DNA of 64,000 nucleotides from Emydura subglobosa. Taxonomy: Eukaryota > Chordata > Testudines > Chelidae. Positions 38,301-47,110 of this stretch are shown piece after piece (positions within the stretch are counted from its first letter, which is position 1; every line of letters starts with the position of its first letter). The translations under genes and the position numbers were made by a program. The stretch covers positions 22,546,509 to 22,610,508 of the forward strand of contig ML679969.1 in the NCBI GenBank assembly GCA_007922225.1. Reading direction: 5' to 3'. The notes under the pieces were generated by a model, which saw only the letters and a program-made list of their open reading frames with translations, was not told the DNA's origin and did not search any database.

Positions 38301-41300
38301 CATTGACTTTAGTGATAAAGCTCTCACTAACTTCAATGGGAACAGAGGCAGGGCAAAACTGAGCACTTATGAAAATCCTACATATAACACTGAGGTTCAG
38401 TTTATTAAGGAACTCAGCTCAAAGTCCTGGTGATAACAGAATTGGACCAATTATACTTGTGTCAAAATATACAGTACAGATTACTCAGCTACATGGACTC
38501 CATTTGGCAAATTTTCAGAAAAACAGTGAACAGAAAAATGGTTAAGAGCCTACACAATTTTTCCACATATAGCTCCTAATGAATACACTACTCTCACCTA
38601 TATCCTCGATCCTTTACCACAAAGGGAGACAAAACTCTCAAACATTTTATCCCCGTTGATGTTTAGGTGGGCTTATCTTTGACTGCTATTTCTGTGAAAC
38701 GCCCACAGAATGCATATTAGTAATTTACCCATTATACAGATATAAATTCTATAGTCTGTTATATTACATCACACTGTAGCTTTGCTTATAAATATATTAA
38801 AAAAACTTGTCAGAATCCCTCTCTTTACTCTGATTATTCTCTTTACATTAATCCTTTTAATTAAAAACCTGGAATCTACAAACTGTAGGTTCTACTCTGT
38901 ACCTTAGTAACAAGTATTTGCATTTACTTTTGGCAGCCAAAGATTCACTGGGCACAAAGAAATGGATATTTTTCCAACTCAGTGTTAAAGCAGAATAATT
39001 CTGATCAACATGTATTTAAAGTCTTTCAGAAGGGTCCTGTAAGGTGGCAGACATATAATATTTGCCCACCAAATATATTACTTCTCCAAATGTCTACATA
39101 AACTAAAAAGGCCAAATCCTGCCAGCTTGTTTCAACAAGTGAGGTACTCTGGATCTATGATTAGTATGCACAGACTAGGGTGAGCAATTGGCTTGTATGT
39201 GGTTGGTGGGGTCTCAAACAAAAAGACAACTGAAGTAAGAAGGGTAGTATTTCTAGCATCCAGGAAATGTAAATAAAAGTGTAAGTTGTTGCCTCAGTGG
39301 GTATTGAGAATTGGAGTGAATGATTATGGAATATATGTAAAGTGTAAATTGTCAAAATGATGCAGTCTATCAACTACATTGGGATTGTGGGATGGACTGG
39401 ATAGATTTTGTATCTCTGTGCAATATGAAAGAGGAGGTATTAGTGTAGCTCTATTGCAATGGGAGAAAAAATTAGAGGAGATTCTGGCTGGGTAGGTCTG
39501 TATACAGGAGTTGGATGATTAGTACAGTATGGGATGGTACAGTGAGGATAAGAGACTAAGTGTTGATGATTTACAGTGTGTGGATGTAAAGATGTTTTGG
39601 GGTAAGGATAGCAGATAGTTGGCAAAGTACAGATATTTATGTAGCTTAATTTCCTGACTTTCAAAAACTCTGCACCTGCTAGTGGCATGTAGTTTTAGGA
39701 AGAGAATATAAATTGGTATAGCTGTCTGTAGCATTCCTCTAATTTGTAATACAGAAATGTTGATGAAAGAGTACTTATCTTATACATCATTCTGCTGTTC
39801 CTCTCTAATACTCACTGATCAAGAGCATGTGTGAACCCAGTGAAAGCTGCTAAACCATTTCCCATTTAGGAAAACAACGGAAGAACGATAGTGACAAAAT
39901 GCTGATAAATTTGGATATTGTCAGTTAAGTTTGTCAATATTAATATTAGTTAATTTGTAAGTGCAATAGTTCCAAACAACATTTTATAAAGACATTTGCT
40001 TTCCAAGGACTTCCTACACATATTGGTGTATAATTTTTAAAAATTCACAATTACACTTCTAAAATTAAATTTTGAAAACAAAGGGGAATATTGTAACATT
40101 CACTGACTATATTCCATAGAAAATTAACTCAGCATATTACTGTTCTATGAATAACGTTTAGAGTGCAGAAGAGAATTCAAAGGTCCCTTTCTTAAACATT
40201 AGGTTACATTTACAAATTAAATGTAAGCGTAATGATCAAACTGACAGCTTTATATGATTTTTCTAAACTTTTTATGATTTTTTTTTTAAACCATAGCATC
40301 CTCTGACAGCTCTTTTTATAAAGCTAGAATAATTTAACATTGAATTAATTATTTGCAAATGGGAAGAAAGGAAATTGCCTTTGTTTTAAAAAAACCCACA
40401 TCTAAGTGTGCACTAAAAACAACAGGAGGGTTAGGTGCATTCACTAGGACATTAAGAGGATTACACCTGTTGGGAACTGACCGCTGGTGCAGCCTATATG
40501 ATACTAGTACAAGTATAATGACACTAACAGGCTACATTTGCAGGGGAACGAATGGAAAGAGTTCTCTGGGCTAAAACAGTCTAGTAGACTTAATTTTAAT
40601 ATGTCAGGAAAAAGTAATTTATTAAAAGAAATTAAATAAACTAATGTTAAAAACTATTAAGATCCCCCAATTAGTTCAGTCCTGCTAAATTTTATCTGCT
40701 TACTTGCTGCAAGAGTATTTTTTGATGAGTCAAGAAACTAGTTATTTTTTTCCATCCAGATCAGAACTAGAGTGGATTGTGTATTTGACTGGTAAACGTT
40801 CATGACAGTTTTGCAAAATTACTCCAGAGTGCAGTGTAGCAAGTCACTATAGTTCTGCAATGCCACCACATGCATAGCCTGCCATTCATTATGTAACAGA
40901 CCCATGACCACTTAAGATTTCAGTCATCACTGTACCATACACCATGGCCAGGGATGACAAACTGATGCACAGATAATGCATGGATCTTTCAGCTCTAGAG
41001 GTTCAGTACCATCACCTTAGCTAAAGGAAAACCTCCTTTGGTTGTGTCAGTATTGCTTATTACCAAACATGTAATCCAATTCCATTCAATTGAGGGCAGT
41101 GGCAGACATTAACCAGTTGTACTCCAGTTCACAAAATCTCTTGTACTTCAACATTTAAAGTGCTCTTTTGCACAAGGAATTAAAAACTGCAGTTTAAATT
41201 TTATGTGGGTAAATTAGATGAGTAATAGACACCCAAGGAGACTAAAAGTTGTATATGTAATTTCAACCAAATTCTTTGATTTCTAACACTTTATTCAAAC

Positions 41301-44300
41301 TAAATAAAAATTATTCTCTTTCACCCCACCACCACCTATAAAAAAATTCAGTCCAAAATATTTCCGGTTCAAAACTTAAACGGGATGAAAATAGGGTTTA
41401 TAAAACTAATTTGTGTTTGTGACCTTAATTAGTTTGATCAAAAAATTGATCTAAAGTATTTCTAATGCACCTCTCACCATATCATATCTGTTAAAAGCTG
41501 CAGTAGGTACTTCTATGAAGAGTGTAGGTCCTTCTTTTTTATTCCACTTGATTATTTTTTATCTTCTTGTTTATCAGGTTTCTTCCCTGACAGCATATTT
41601 ATCTGAACATTTTCCATTTCCTTTTAACCAGTTCTCACTTTTTTCACCTTTTTATTTCACTTTTTCCTAAAATACTGCTGTTACCATTTGATATTTGCCA
41701 AAATAATTTATTTATACAATGGCTACTACATCTTAAACCTTACTCTTCTCCTATATCTCCAACCTGGTAATCTGCCATTCAGACCTAAATCATCAACTGC
41801 TTTTTAAAATCCTAATAAGACTTCACTTCAATCCTAAAAGACATGACAAACAGTGTATAATTTAATTTCACTAGTCCAACATTTAATTTACTAACTCCTC
41901 ATTATGAAAAATGTTGCTATTATATTTGCTGCAAAAGTTGAATACATGGATTCTAAAAAATGGGTAGAGTTGGAGTTAGTGGGTATACAAATGGGAGGTG
42001 GAGGAAATCACATCCTCTTTTTGAAGTAGTTTTAGAGTTTGTGTAAACCTCAGAGACCTTATCAAAGCTTTTTGAGCATGAAAGTCCATTTTCCTATTGC
42101 AAATGAATTTTGTGACCGAAGTCTGACAAAGTCACCAAGTTTTTCTTCTCAGGAATAATGAGTATGTCTCTCATTGTATCCCCCTACTACAAATATCTTG
42201 CCTGGCCCCCACCAAAAAACCCAGAATTTTTTTTTAAATGTAACGTTAAGGTTACATAATTTGCCAAAAATTAGGAAATGAAAAAGTTAAAGATTAATAC
42301 ACAACCTCTGCTGTATAAGAGCTAAATATTGAATATATGCAGGACAGACTATATGATCACATACTACTTATTTAACAAAGTATTTTTTCTACAACTTTAG
42401 ATACACAAGAGCTTACACACACTACATTCATTTTAATGCTTCATGTTAGAGTATATTTTTTCCTCAAATATAGGTATTTTAATTTCATCAGAACATATGA
42501 AGTATCACTCTAAAAACAGCATGTTTTCTTTTGGTGACCAATACACTTCTGAACATCAATTCCAGCAACATGTGCTGCTCAGAGAAATATGTGAGATGCA
42601 CAGACCATATGCTTTTTTCTCCACTATATTTTGTATGAGCGTAACTTTTTACTTTTCTCGTGTGATCTATTCTCAAATTGCATTCAAATTTTAAAATGTC
42701 ATTTAAAAAGGTTGTGCAGAGAATTCAAGCCTATATAATACTGCTCTGAATCAGTGTATTATCAATGTGTCTAATTTCTCATATGATTAAAAGGAATTTT
42801 CTATAAAATGCAAACGTGTTTCCATATGTCAGATATTAAGATCAGTGACGCTTTTAGACAAATATTTATCATTGAAGCACCACTGATACTATAATTTAAT
42901 TGTAAATTTATTTATGCCAATTCACTATGATGTTTAAGTTTGCTTTGTGTTCTATTAAGTCAGTTTTATGGACTTTGACAAGTAAATAGTAATGATAATG
43001 CCACCTAGCTCTGATACTGTGCTTTTCATCATGAGATTTTAAAGTGCTTTACAAAGGAGCTCCCTATTTTACAGATGGGGAAACTGAGGCACAGAGCAGA
43101 GAAGTGACTTGCCCAAAGTCTCTCAGAAGCTCAGGAGTGGCAGAGCTCAGCAGAAAACCCAGCTCTGAGTCCCAATCCACTAGGCCACATCTGCTATACA
43201 TGTGTCTAAAGTTGTAGGAAAAAACTATGATAAGTTGTGTTTGAGAAATAATGTTATGTAAAGATCATCAATACATATCACATTTGCACAGAATAGAGAG
43301 TTAGGGCTGTGTATTCAGTCAGTTTTCACACTTTTATTCTAATCAGTTTCCTGTGCCGTGTCTATCATTGAGGTACTGAGCACGTTTCCCACACTCAGAA
43401 ATTGAACAAGACTAATGCCTAGCCAATGTAGTTCCCATCTATTGCAACCTTAAAAATCCTATTTTGATATTTTAAAATCCTTTACCAATCAAAAAGAAAA
43501 TCTAGAGCTATTAGGCCTGAAGAGCCTCCATATAGAGCTCTCCACAGGAGATGCTTTTCTCTTGCTGAACTAGCTTAACAGAAACAAAGATTTCAATACA
43601 GAATCCATTTCCAAATGGATGACCCATGAAATTTGCCATTTAGCTACTGAAAACAATACCATTCTCTTTGTGAAAAAAGTTTAGCCTTGCTTGTAATGAA
43701 AACCCTGACATAACCATAACCTAAACTGGACACTAGCAGGAATCTTATACATGTAGCTTTGCAGTTAATTGTTTTGGCAATACCTAACCCATGTCACTAG
43801 TATAAGCAGAAAATGGGCTGATGCAAAGAGTATAGGGGTAAGACTTACAACTATTCTAGAATGATCCACATATAGTACTTACAGTCTTTGTTAAGTGGCA
43901 CCCACACTTACTAATACACTGTTCAAATGGAAATTCAATTGATCATTGTTTTCAATAAGCATGATCAATACCCAATGTTAACGTTCTATCCTACACAATG
44001 CAATAATAAATATGAATTATACATTACAGAGAACATTGTACTCATTAGAACTACACCTATATTACAAGTGTTTAAGGATTGATAGAGTGAGGACAGACCT
44101 GTACATTATTTTCAGAAGTACTATTATAAAGCTTTCCTCCAATCCCACAAAATGCTAAAAACAAGATACTTTCAAAATGGCCACATACTGACCTTTCTGT
44201 ACTCCCAAGAGTGGAGGAGAATTCTCTTGAGGAGCTCTATCAGGTTCCTGGGGAGGTACAACCATGGCAAGTGCATGCATTGGTACACGTGGAACCTAAA

Positions 44301-47110
44301 AAATCAACTCAGAAAAAATTCATTTCAGTTTTAGTTTTCAATGGATAGGAATTTCATAAATTAATCCAGAAGCACATTTCTACTGGCACACACTCCATTC
44401 CACTCAGCCTCCAACTGTGTGCAGCATATTATCCCTCGACACACCAACTTCCAAAAATGACACCTTTCATTTTTAATATGCTAACTGCAAAGTTAACCAT
44501 ATTCTCTCCCCTCTTCTACCTCCAAAGTAGTTAAGGCACTGCATTTATTTGTTCTTGAAGAAGTACTATCCAATATTTCATACCCAGAAAAATGAAAAAC
44601 TGCCTCATGAGCTGGGGAGTCAAAGATTTTAAGGAATACAGAGGCCCCAGCATCCATAAATAGTTAGGAAATTAGGCACACAGGTAACTTGGTAACCAGT
44701 ACCAGCCCACAGGTCAGGATTCCATTAGCTAACTCCTTTTCAAATCAAATGCAGGAAAAGGGGCGTGTGAAAAACAGTAAGAAACTGCTACACAAATACT
44801 TCCTATTGGAGTTGTAATTCTTCACTTGTTGTTTCAAAGATACTCCAGAATGTTACTGGCCTGTTAGATCCTGCCATCCAACACTATTGGAAAAGTTTTG
44901 GGGGGTTTTTTTGGTTTTTTTTTTTTTTAAAATAGAAGGGCTCTATTAAATTTTAAAAAGTAAACATCACCACTTTAACTTGAGAGCCATTATGAGGGCA
45001 GACATTGCTCAGTGAAACTTCATCATGTACTGTACTTGCATGAGTAGTAACCAGTGCAGTCACACCACAGGTGGTATTCTTTAAATAAAAAGCTCTTGCC
45101 TTTTAAACTACTTCACATTAAACATGCCAGTTTTTAGAAGTACTTAGAACACAGTATTAGCCTAGACATTATATATGTAGTTTTTGAAAATCTGAACATA
45201 ACTGTATTTTATCTGAATCTTTTCTTCTCCAAACTGTATTTTATCAACTAATTCTTGGTATTCTTTGTAGGCTGGGATTTTCCTAGGATTCTTAGGGAGT
45301 TTGGTGGCCAACTCCCAGTGAAAATCTAGCTCCCTCAGGTCACTTTGAAAATCCTACCTACACGCAATAAGCTGCCTTTCAATTAACGTAAGATACCAAT
45401 ACTTAAAGAAAACAAGAAGCAGTGTTTCTGGTGCATTACCACATGGCTTTAGGAGTGCTGAGACAAGACGGTAAAGGCTAAATAACTTCAATCAAGTGTA
45501 ACAGTCACCTAGAAAGCTGCATCTGGACTGGCTTATTAGGGAGTAGAAATTATTAAAAGTCAGATGGAAGATATACAGATGTATTTTTTGGAAAACACCC
45601 CCCCACCGCTGATAAGAGTTTCTAAATATGTAACTTAGAAAAATCAACATCAGTGACCTTTAGTTTACTTCCACTAAACTTAATTTGTATTTATTAAATG
45701 TTAAAAAAAAGAAGTTTGCTAGAAAGGTTTACTTTTTGTTGTGGAAGTGTATGTTTAACTACACTTTTCTTTATGCCTTACCTGAGACTGATCCTGAGAA
45801 GGCGGTGTGAGCTGAGACATGTCTGTGGTAGGAACTGACAGAACATTGTTTGGGTAATCCAGTAAGTAAGAAACAACGTTTGTATGTCCACCTTTTGCAG
45901 CTTCAATGAGCATTGTTGAGCCATCCTGGGGTGAGAGTTTGGAGACAGAAAATGTAACAGTAAGGTGAGTTCTTCTATCCTCTGTGCTATATAAAATGCA
46001 GAGATTTTTCTGTGAAGTTAAGTTTAAAATTGTCAAGTCTTGCTTTTTAATCATAAAATCAATTCTGCGCTACTTTAGTTTCAAGTAATGTATAAGGATA
46101 AGCAATTACGAAATGTGAATACATTAAAATCACAATGAGTAATTTAAATTGAATACCTTAAGTCGATGAGTAGGGTCTGCACCATGAGCCAGGAGGAGCT
46201 CAACAACTGCAAGGTGGCCACCCGCACATGCCAATGACACCACTGTATGGTCATTATTAGCAGTAGCCCTATTGACATTGGCACCTATGAAGACAACATC
46301 TCACGCAGAATTAGCAGGAATTTCTTCATGTTTAAATTCTAAGTAACAAACCTGGTGTATTTACTGAATGTGAGTGTGTATCTACTATAGAATTTCAGAA
46401 CTAGGATGCAAGTTAATTACAATAAAAAATCAAAATGAGGACAATGTAACTGCAAAAACATTTCAAAAGTGAAAATAGGATAAACTTAGATAAAGTGAGT
46501 TTGCATCCAGATTCCTAATTCTTTCATAAAAAGATGTATAACACTGAAGTTAAGTGAGCAAAGGGAGGAAATTTGCACACTTAAAACAACTGTTAGATTT
46601 ATTTTTATATTCCAAAGAAGAATCACAATCCTTTCATAGTAAGGGGCTATTTATTTATTTATTAAACCAGAAGTACCCTGAGCAAGAGTTGACTACAAAA
46701 CATTTTTAGAATAAAATACTGGAAATACTATCTAGCCATGTATTGTCTGACATTTTTGCCTTACTAATCTGCACAATTTGGTGGAATGTATTTTCAGTAA
46801 CAAAGTATTTCTGTATTCAAAAGTGAGCAATACGTGCATAATGTAAGTTAATGAATATTAAAATCATCCGACCAAAAATGACCAGGTAGCACATACCCAC
46901 GTAAACTTAATACATGACATAAGGAAAATTTCTATTCTAGTTGGTATTAAAGCCATAACACAAATGTTTAATAGAACTGTTAAATGACATTTTAGTCACT
47001 GAAGTTGGTACTAATATTTTACCTTTGCTAATAAGAAACTGTACAGTGCATAAATGACCAGCTCTTGCAGCCTTCATTAGCGGTGTCCTCCCACCTTCAG
47101 ATTCATGTTC
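4084..47110 (-). CDS. ANKHD1: ANKHD1, internal 15 exons (partial gene; coding exons listed separately)
   Basis: ANKHD1 is a large ankyrin-repeat and KH-domain scaffold, the vertebrate homologue of fly Mask, linked in the literature to JAK/STAT and Hippo/YAP signalling. Fifteen exons read in order on the minus strand, each bounded by an AG acceptor and a GT donor (one GC donor), with phases that agree throughout: 2701 bases, 900 codons plus one base. ANKHD1 rather than its paralogue ANKRD17 is chosen because the segment after the last repeat reads [20 protein letters not shown], followed by a [20 protein letters not shown] helix, as I recall ANKHD1; ANKRD17 differs at several of these positions. 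The start codon and repeats 1-12 lie beyond the right edge and the KH domain beyond the left edge. No frameshift or stop interrupts any exon, so the gene looks functional. No promoter is in the window. Confidence 0.96.
4259..6396. other. ANKHD1 intron, 2138 bp
   Basis: AT-rich intron. Apart from the repeat described at 5640-6175, nothing is recognisable, and the open frames in it have no coding character. Confidence 0.7.
5640..6175. repeat. Unclassified GC-rich repeat with internal duplication
   Basis: A GC-rich island inside an AT-rich intron. The phrase GGTCTTGGCTGCCAGGA followed by CCTGGTCCCTGCC-like sequence occurs near 5819 and again near 6089. CTGGGATCAGGAGGG occurs near 5890 and 5994. 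It begins with a T-rich stretch (5650-5720) containing GAAAATCGGTGAAAACC. It has the look of a decayed non-autonomous transposon, but I cannot name the family. Confidence 0.45.
6397..6513 (-). CDS. ANKHD1: ANKHD1 exon (helix after the ankyrin block)
   Basis: 117-bp exon, 39 codons, phase 0 to 0. It reads [20 protein letters not shown] and ends [22 protein letters not shown] and [10 protein letters not shown] match my memory of ANKHD1 better than ANKRD17, so this exon helps decide the paralogue. The acceptor is cttcag and the donor gtgagt. Confidence 0.95.
6514..7744. other. ANKHD1 intron, 1231 bp
   Basis: AT-rich, with a GC-richer patch at about 6955-7110. No repeat family or RNA gene recognised. 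Confidence 0.6.
7745..7840 (-). CDS. ANKHD1: ANKHD1 exon (second block, end of repeat 10)
   Basis: 96-bp exon, 32 codons, phase 0 to 0. It reads [20 protein letters not shown] and ends IATITDK. This closes the second ankyrin block. The acceptor is ttacag and the donor gtgaga. Confidence 0.95.
8240..8492 (-). mobile_element. MIR-like SINE
   Basis: A tRNA-derived SINE with the conserved MIR core seen in reverse orientation: CCCCATTTTATGGATGAGG, then a GCCCAAGGTCACTCAGCAGG box, then a tail with TCCTAAGTCTCAGTTCAGTG. Moderately diverged and non-functional. Confidence 0.75.
8493..9310. repeat. Unclassified repeat, LTR-like in composition
   Basis: A GC-richer block flanking the SINE. Its edges carry TGTG/GACAG-like sequence (near 8160 and 9280), and ACTCCATTTTGTGTCAGGG near 8198 recalls LTRs of reptile genomes. 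No TG...CA termini or target duplication could be fixed, so the class is a guess. Confidence 0.25.
9628..9790 (-). CDS. ANKHD1: ANKHD1 exon with GC 5' splice site (second block, repeats 8-10)
   Basis: 163-bp exon that completes the split Arg codon, then reads 54 residues from [20 protein letters not shown] to TPLMSAFRK. The acceptor is ttttag. The donor is AAG|gcaagt, a GC rather than a GT. Splicing there is required by the protein: the next exon (7745-7840) starts [10 protein letters not shown], exactly continuing SAFRK. The base pairing to U1 outside the +2 position is otherwise ideal, as is usual for GC-AG introns. Confidence 0.95.
9791..10147. other. ANKHD1 intron, 357 bp
   Basis: Short AT-rich intron. 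Nothing else is seen in it. Confidence 0.8.
10148..10323 (-). CDS. ANKHD1: ANKHD1 exon (second block, repeats 7-8)
   Basis: 176-bp exon, phase 0 to 2. It reads [20 protein letters not shown], then a [20 protein letters not shown] segment ending CELLIN, with a split Arg codon (CG|G). The acceptor is aaacag and the donor gtgagt. Mammalian ANKHD1, as I recall it, has His where this protein has Asn in LLINR. Confidence 0.95.
10324..11719. other. ANKHD1 intron, 1396 bp
   Basis: Includes a 15-base T run (11136-11150) and, near 10385-10480, an old AT-rich repeat with TTTAGGTGCCTATATATGGA, a pattern common in sauropsid palindromic repeats. A GC-richer patch at 10600-10960 is unclassified. Confidence 0.5.
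11720..11933 (-). CDS. ANKHD1: ANKHD1 exon (second block, repeats 5-6)
   Basis: 214-bp exon that completes the split Arg codon, then reads 71 residues beginning [20 protein letters not shown] and ending VEHRAK. It holds two complete ankyrin repeats. The acceptor is ctttag and the donor gtaaga; it ends in phase 0. Confidence 0.96.
11934..12782. other. ANKHD1 intron, 849 bp
   Basis: No repeat recognised apart from a 15-base T run at 12580-12594. Confidence 0.7.
12783..12925 (-). CDS. ANKHD1: ANKHD1 exon (second block, repeats 3-4)
   Basis: 143-bp exon, phase 0 to 2. It reads [20 protein letters not shown], then a [19 protein letters not shown] repeat ending GAEINS. The Arg codon is split at the 3' boundary (AG|G). 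The acceptor is tttcag and the donor gtaaca. Confidence 0.95.
12926..14801. other. ANKHD1 intron, 1876 bp
   Basis: Holds the hAT MITE at 13985-14546. The remainder (12926-13976 and 14555-14801) has no recognisable feature beyond a 14-base T run at 14683-14696. Confidence 0.7.
13985..14546. mobile_element. hAT-type MITE with perfect 8-bp target duplication
   Basis: 562-bp non-autonomous DNA transposon. The right end is AGGTTGAGAAACACTG, the reverse complement of the hAT consensus end CAGTGTTTCTCAACCT. The left end TATAGTTTCTTAACCT is the same motif with a few changes. It is flanked by GGATAGAA at 13977-13984 and again at 14547-14554, the 8-bp duplication hAT transposases make. The interior is GC-rich (14030-14280), non-coding and of unknown origin. 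Confidence 0.88.
14802..14947 (-). CDS. ANKHD1: ANKHD1 exon (second block, repeat 2 and half of 3)
   Basis: 146-bp exon that completes a split Gly codon, then 48 codons starting [20 protein letters not shown] and ending CSGGRQE. It covers one whole repeat and the first half of the next. The acceptor is ggattag and the donor gtataa; it ends in phase 0. Confidence 0.95.
14948..16656. other. ANKHD1 intron, 1709 bp
   Basis: Contains a 22-base T run (15633-15654) and a GC-rich, purine-rich block at about 16020-16600 with repeated CCTGCCCCTC-like phrases. No family is recognised. Confidence 0.55.
16657..16768 (-). CDS. ANKHD1: ANKHD1 exon (second block, repeat 1)
   Basis: 112-bp exon, phase 0 to 1. 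It reads [20 protein letters not shown] and ends [25 protein letters not shown] is a canonical ankyrin TxLxxAxxxGHxxxV pattern. The acceptor is acgaag and the donor gtaagt. The intron separating it from the linker exon is 162 bp, one of the shortest in the window. Confidence 0.94.
16931..17076 (-). CDS. ANKHD1: ANKHD1 exon (end of linker)
   Basis: 146-bp exon that completes a split Ala codon and then reads 48 residues, from [18 protein letters not shown] to YPSVDIDAH, a Ser/Thr/Pro-rich tail leading into the second ankyrin block. The acceptor is ttcag and the donor gtgagt; it ends in phase 0. Confidence 0.93.
22019..22115 (-). mobile_element. CR1 LINE 3'-end fragment
   Basis: About 100 bp containing AGAATCAGAAGATTACG, GGTTGGAAGGAACCTCAGA and TCATCTAGTCCAACCCCC, the hallmark 3' UTR of CR1 LINEs in birds, crocodilians and turtles. 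It is severely 5'-truncated, as is typical of CR1. Confidence 0.9.
23011..23578. mobile_element. Inverted-repeat element, 568 bp with 42-bp arms, unclassified
   Basis: The left arm 23011-23052 (CTACAATACTTGGGTCTTGT then TTTAATGGGACCTTTGAGAA) is matched in reverse complement by 23537-23578, about 90 percent identical by eye. Long terminal inverted repeats of this kind are typical of MITEs. No clear target duplication was found (CATA on the left, CATG on the right). The interior contains a 26-base T run (23291-23316). Confidence 0.7.
23291..23316 (+). repeat. 26-base T homopolymer
   Basis: Longest homopolymer in the window, lying inside the inverted-repeat element. Confidence 0.97.
26080..26829 (-). 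CDS. ANKHD1: ANKHD1 long linker exon with coiled coil
   Basis: 750-bp exon that completes a split Gly codon, then reads [21 protein letters not shown] charged coiled-coil-like stretch follows: an [20 protein letters not shown] helix, then a Lys/Glu-rich segment with [16 protein letters not shown]. The rest is an acidic, Gln- and Pro-rich region with short QQQQ runs, ending DTLDDLIA. It ends in phase 1 with donor gtgggt. The whole tether between the two ankyrin blocks is thus largely one exon, isolated by 9.0 and 17.4 kb introns. Substitutions relative to mammals concentrate in the Gln-rich part, as expected for a disordered spacer. Confidence 0.96.
27403..27609. mobile_element. MITE, GTCTACACT family
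   Basis: 207 bp bounded by GGCCATGTCCACACTT and the reverse complement of GGCCGTGTCTACACTT (16 bp, two mismatches). The interior has the CAGCAAAACTTTTGTCACTC and CACCCCTCTGAGCGA phrases of a MITE widespread in turtles and crocodilians. No clear target duplication. Confidence 0.75.
28285..31112 (-). mobile_element. CR1 LINE, 2.8 kb, 5'-truncated and decayed
   Basis: In minus order: an endonuclease remnant starting at about 31105 with [22 protein letters not shown] and [17 protein letters not shown] fragments with [32 protein letters not shown] and FADNTK; the conserved C-terminus with [13 protein letters not shown]; and a 3' end AATCATAGATTAATAGGGCT near 28286. The RT is split over several frames and its FADD motif reads FADN. 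ORF1 is missing, so the copy was truncated at about 31112 on insertion. It lies in sense with ANKHD1. Confidence 0.93.
32035..32345. repeat. Palindromic repeat around TTTAGTAAAAGTCA arms
   Basis: CAGGTATTTTTTAGTAAAAG at 32221 is mirrored by CTTTTACTAAAAATACCTG ending at 32318 (about 30-bp arms, loop about 36 bp). The sequence before it has phrases such as GAAGTCATGGATTCTGTGAC. It looks like one end of a reptile interspersed repeat with a foldback tail; class not determined. Confidence 0.6.
32718..32962. mobile_element. MITE, GTCTACACT family, left end degraded
   Basis: Ends in GAAGTGTAGACTAGCCC and contains GGTTAGGTCAACCCAGCTAC and TAGCCGACCTAACCCCCAA, a common sauropsid MITE interior. The left terminal repeat is no longer clear. 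Confidence 0.65.
35612..36015 (-). mobile_element. CR1-like LINE fragment
   Basis: Starts (3' end) with ATAAGAACAGCCATACTGGG, a frequent CR1-type tail in turtles. The minus strand translates to a LINE C-terminus with [20 protein letters not shown] followed by PEDVV. About 400 bp, 5'-truncated. Confidence 0.85.
36953..37213. mobile_element. MITE, GTCTACACT family
   Basis: 261 bp. The left end CCCTGGTCTACACTACAAA and the right end AAGTGTAGACAAGCCC form terminal inverted repeats. The interior includes GTCGACAGGAGAGCTTCTC and GGGAGAAGCCACAGCTCTCC, related to the copies at 27403 and 32718. Confidence 0.72.
38261..38379. repeat. Foldback repeat, about 119 bp
   Basis: AGATTTTCAAATGCACTCAG on the left pairs with CTGAGCACTTATGAAAATCC on the right, and TCTGTTCTCATTGACTTT with ACTTCAATGGGAACAGA. 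A near-perfect hairpin, of a type abundant in sauropsid genomes. Confidence 0.6.
42985..43203 (-). mobile_element. MIR-like SINE
   Basis: Reverse-oriented MIR core: TTTACAGATGGGGAAACTGA then GGCACAGAGCAGAGAAGTGA and CTTGCCCAAAGTCTCTCAG, ending CCACTAGGCCACATCTGC. Somewhat better preserved than the copy at 8240. Confidence 0.8.
44193..44295 (-). CDS. ANKHD1: ANKHD1 exon (linker between ankyrin blocks)
   Basis: 103-bp exon, start phase 0, end phase 1. It reads [20 protein letters not shown] and ends LLGVQK. This proline-rich segment has no fold that I recognise but aligns along its length with the ANKHD1 linker. The acceptor is ttttag and the donor gtcagt. It is followed by the largest intron fully contained in the window, 17.4 kb. 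Confidence 0.92.
44296..45781. other. ANKHD1 intron, 1486 bp
   Basis: Contains a 14-base T run (44915-44928) and the foldback repeat at 45270-45358. Otherwise nothing recognised. Confidence 0.65.
45270..45358. repeat. Foldback repeat, about 90 bp
   Basis: GGGATTTTCCTAGGATTCTT, then AGGGAGTT, pairs imperfectly with AGCTCCCTCAGGTCAC then TTTGAAAATCCTAC. Same general type as the repeat at 38261. Confidence 0.5.
45782..45925 (-). CDS. ANKHD1: ANKHD1 exon (first block, about repeat 15, and start of linker)
   Basis: 144-bp exon, exactly 48 codons, phase 0 to 0. It begins [20 protein letters not shown], the last ankyrin repeat of the first block, then runs into a Ser/Pro/Gln linker ending PPSQDQSQ. 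The acceptor is ccccag and the donor gtaagg. The intron before it is only 231 bp. Confidence 0.95.
46157..46284 (-). CDS. ANKHD1: ANKHD1 exon (first block, about repeat 14)
   Basis: 128-bp exon that completes a split glycine codon and then reads 42 residues, [20 protein letters not shown] and on to ADPTHRLK. The acceptor is tcatag and the donor gtattc; it ends in phase 0. [12 protein letters not shown] is the ankyrin core of this repeat. It joins the 47023-47110 exon across a 738-bp intron. Confidence 0.94.
46285..47022. other. ANKHD1 intron, 738 bp
   Basis: AT-rich intron with no repeat or other feature that I recognise. Confidence 0.75.
47023..47110 (-). CDS. ANKHD1: ANKHD1 exon (first block, about repeat 13)
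   Basis: 88-bp exon, start phase 0, end phase 1. It codes [20 protein letters not shown] and onward to ...FLISK, an ankyrin helix pair with the TPLM motif. The acceptor is ...ataacag and the donor is gtaaaat. It is the most 5' exon in the window; the preceding exon (the repeat ending in a GHTDVADVLL-type helix in other ANKHD1 proteins) was not found between 47111 and 64000, so the upstream intron exceeds 16.8 kb. Confidence 0.93.

Larger units (their letters stand above)
26830..44192. other. ANKHD1 intron, 17.4 kb
   Basis: Carries most of the transposon load of the gene: CR1 at 28285-31112 and 35612-36015, MITEs at 27403, 32718 and 36953, palindromic repeats at 32035 and 38261, and a MIR-like SINE at 42985. 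The stretches 31113-32034, 32963-35611, 36016-36952, 37214-38260, 38380-42984 and 43206-44192 are AT-rich with nothing further recognised. Confidence 0.65.
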
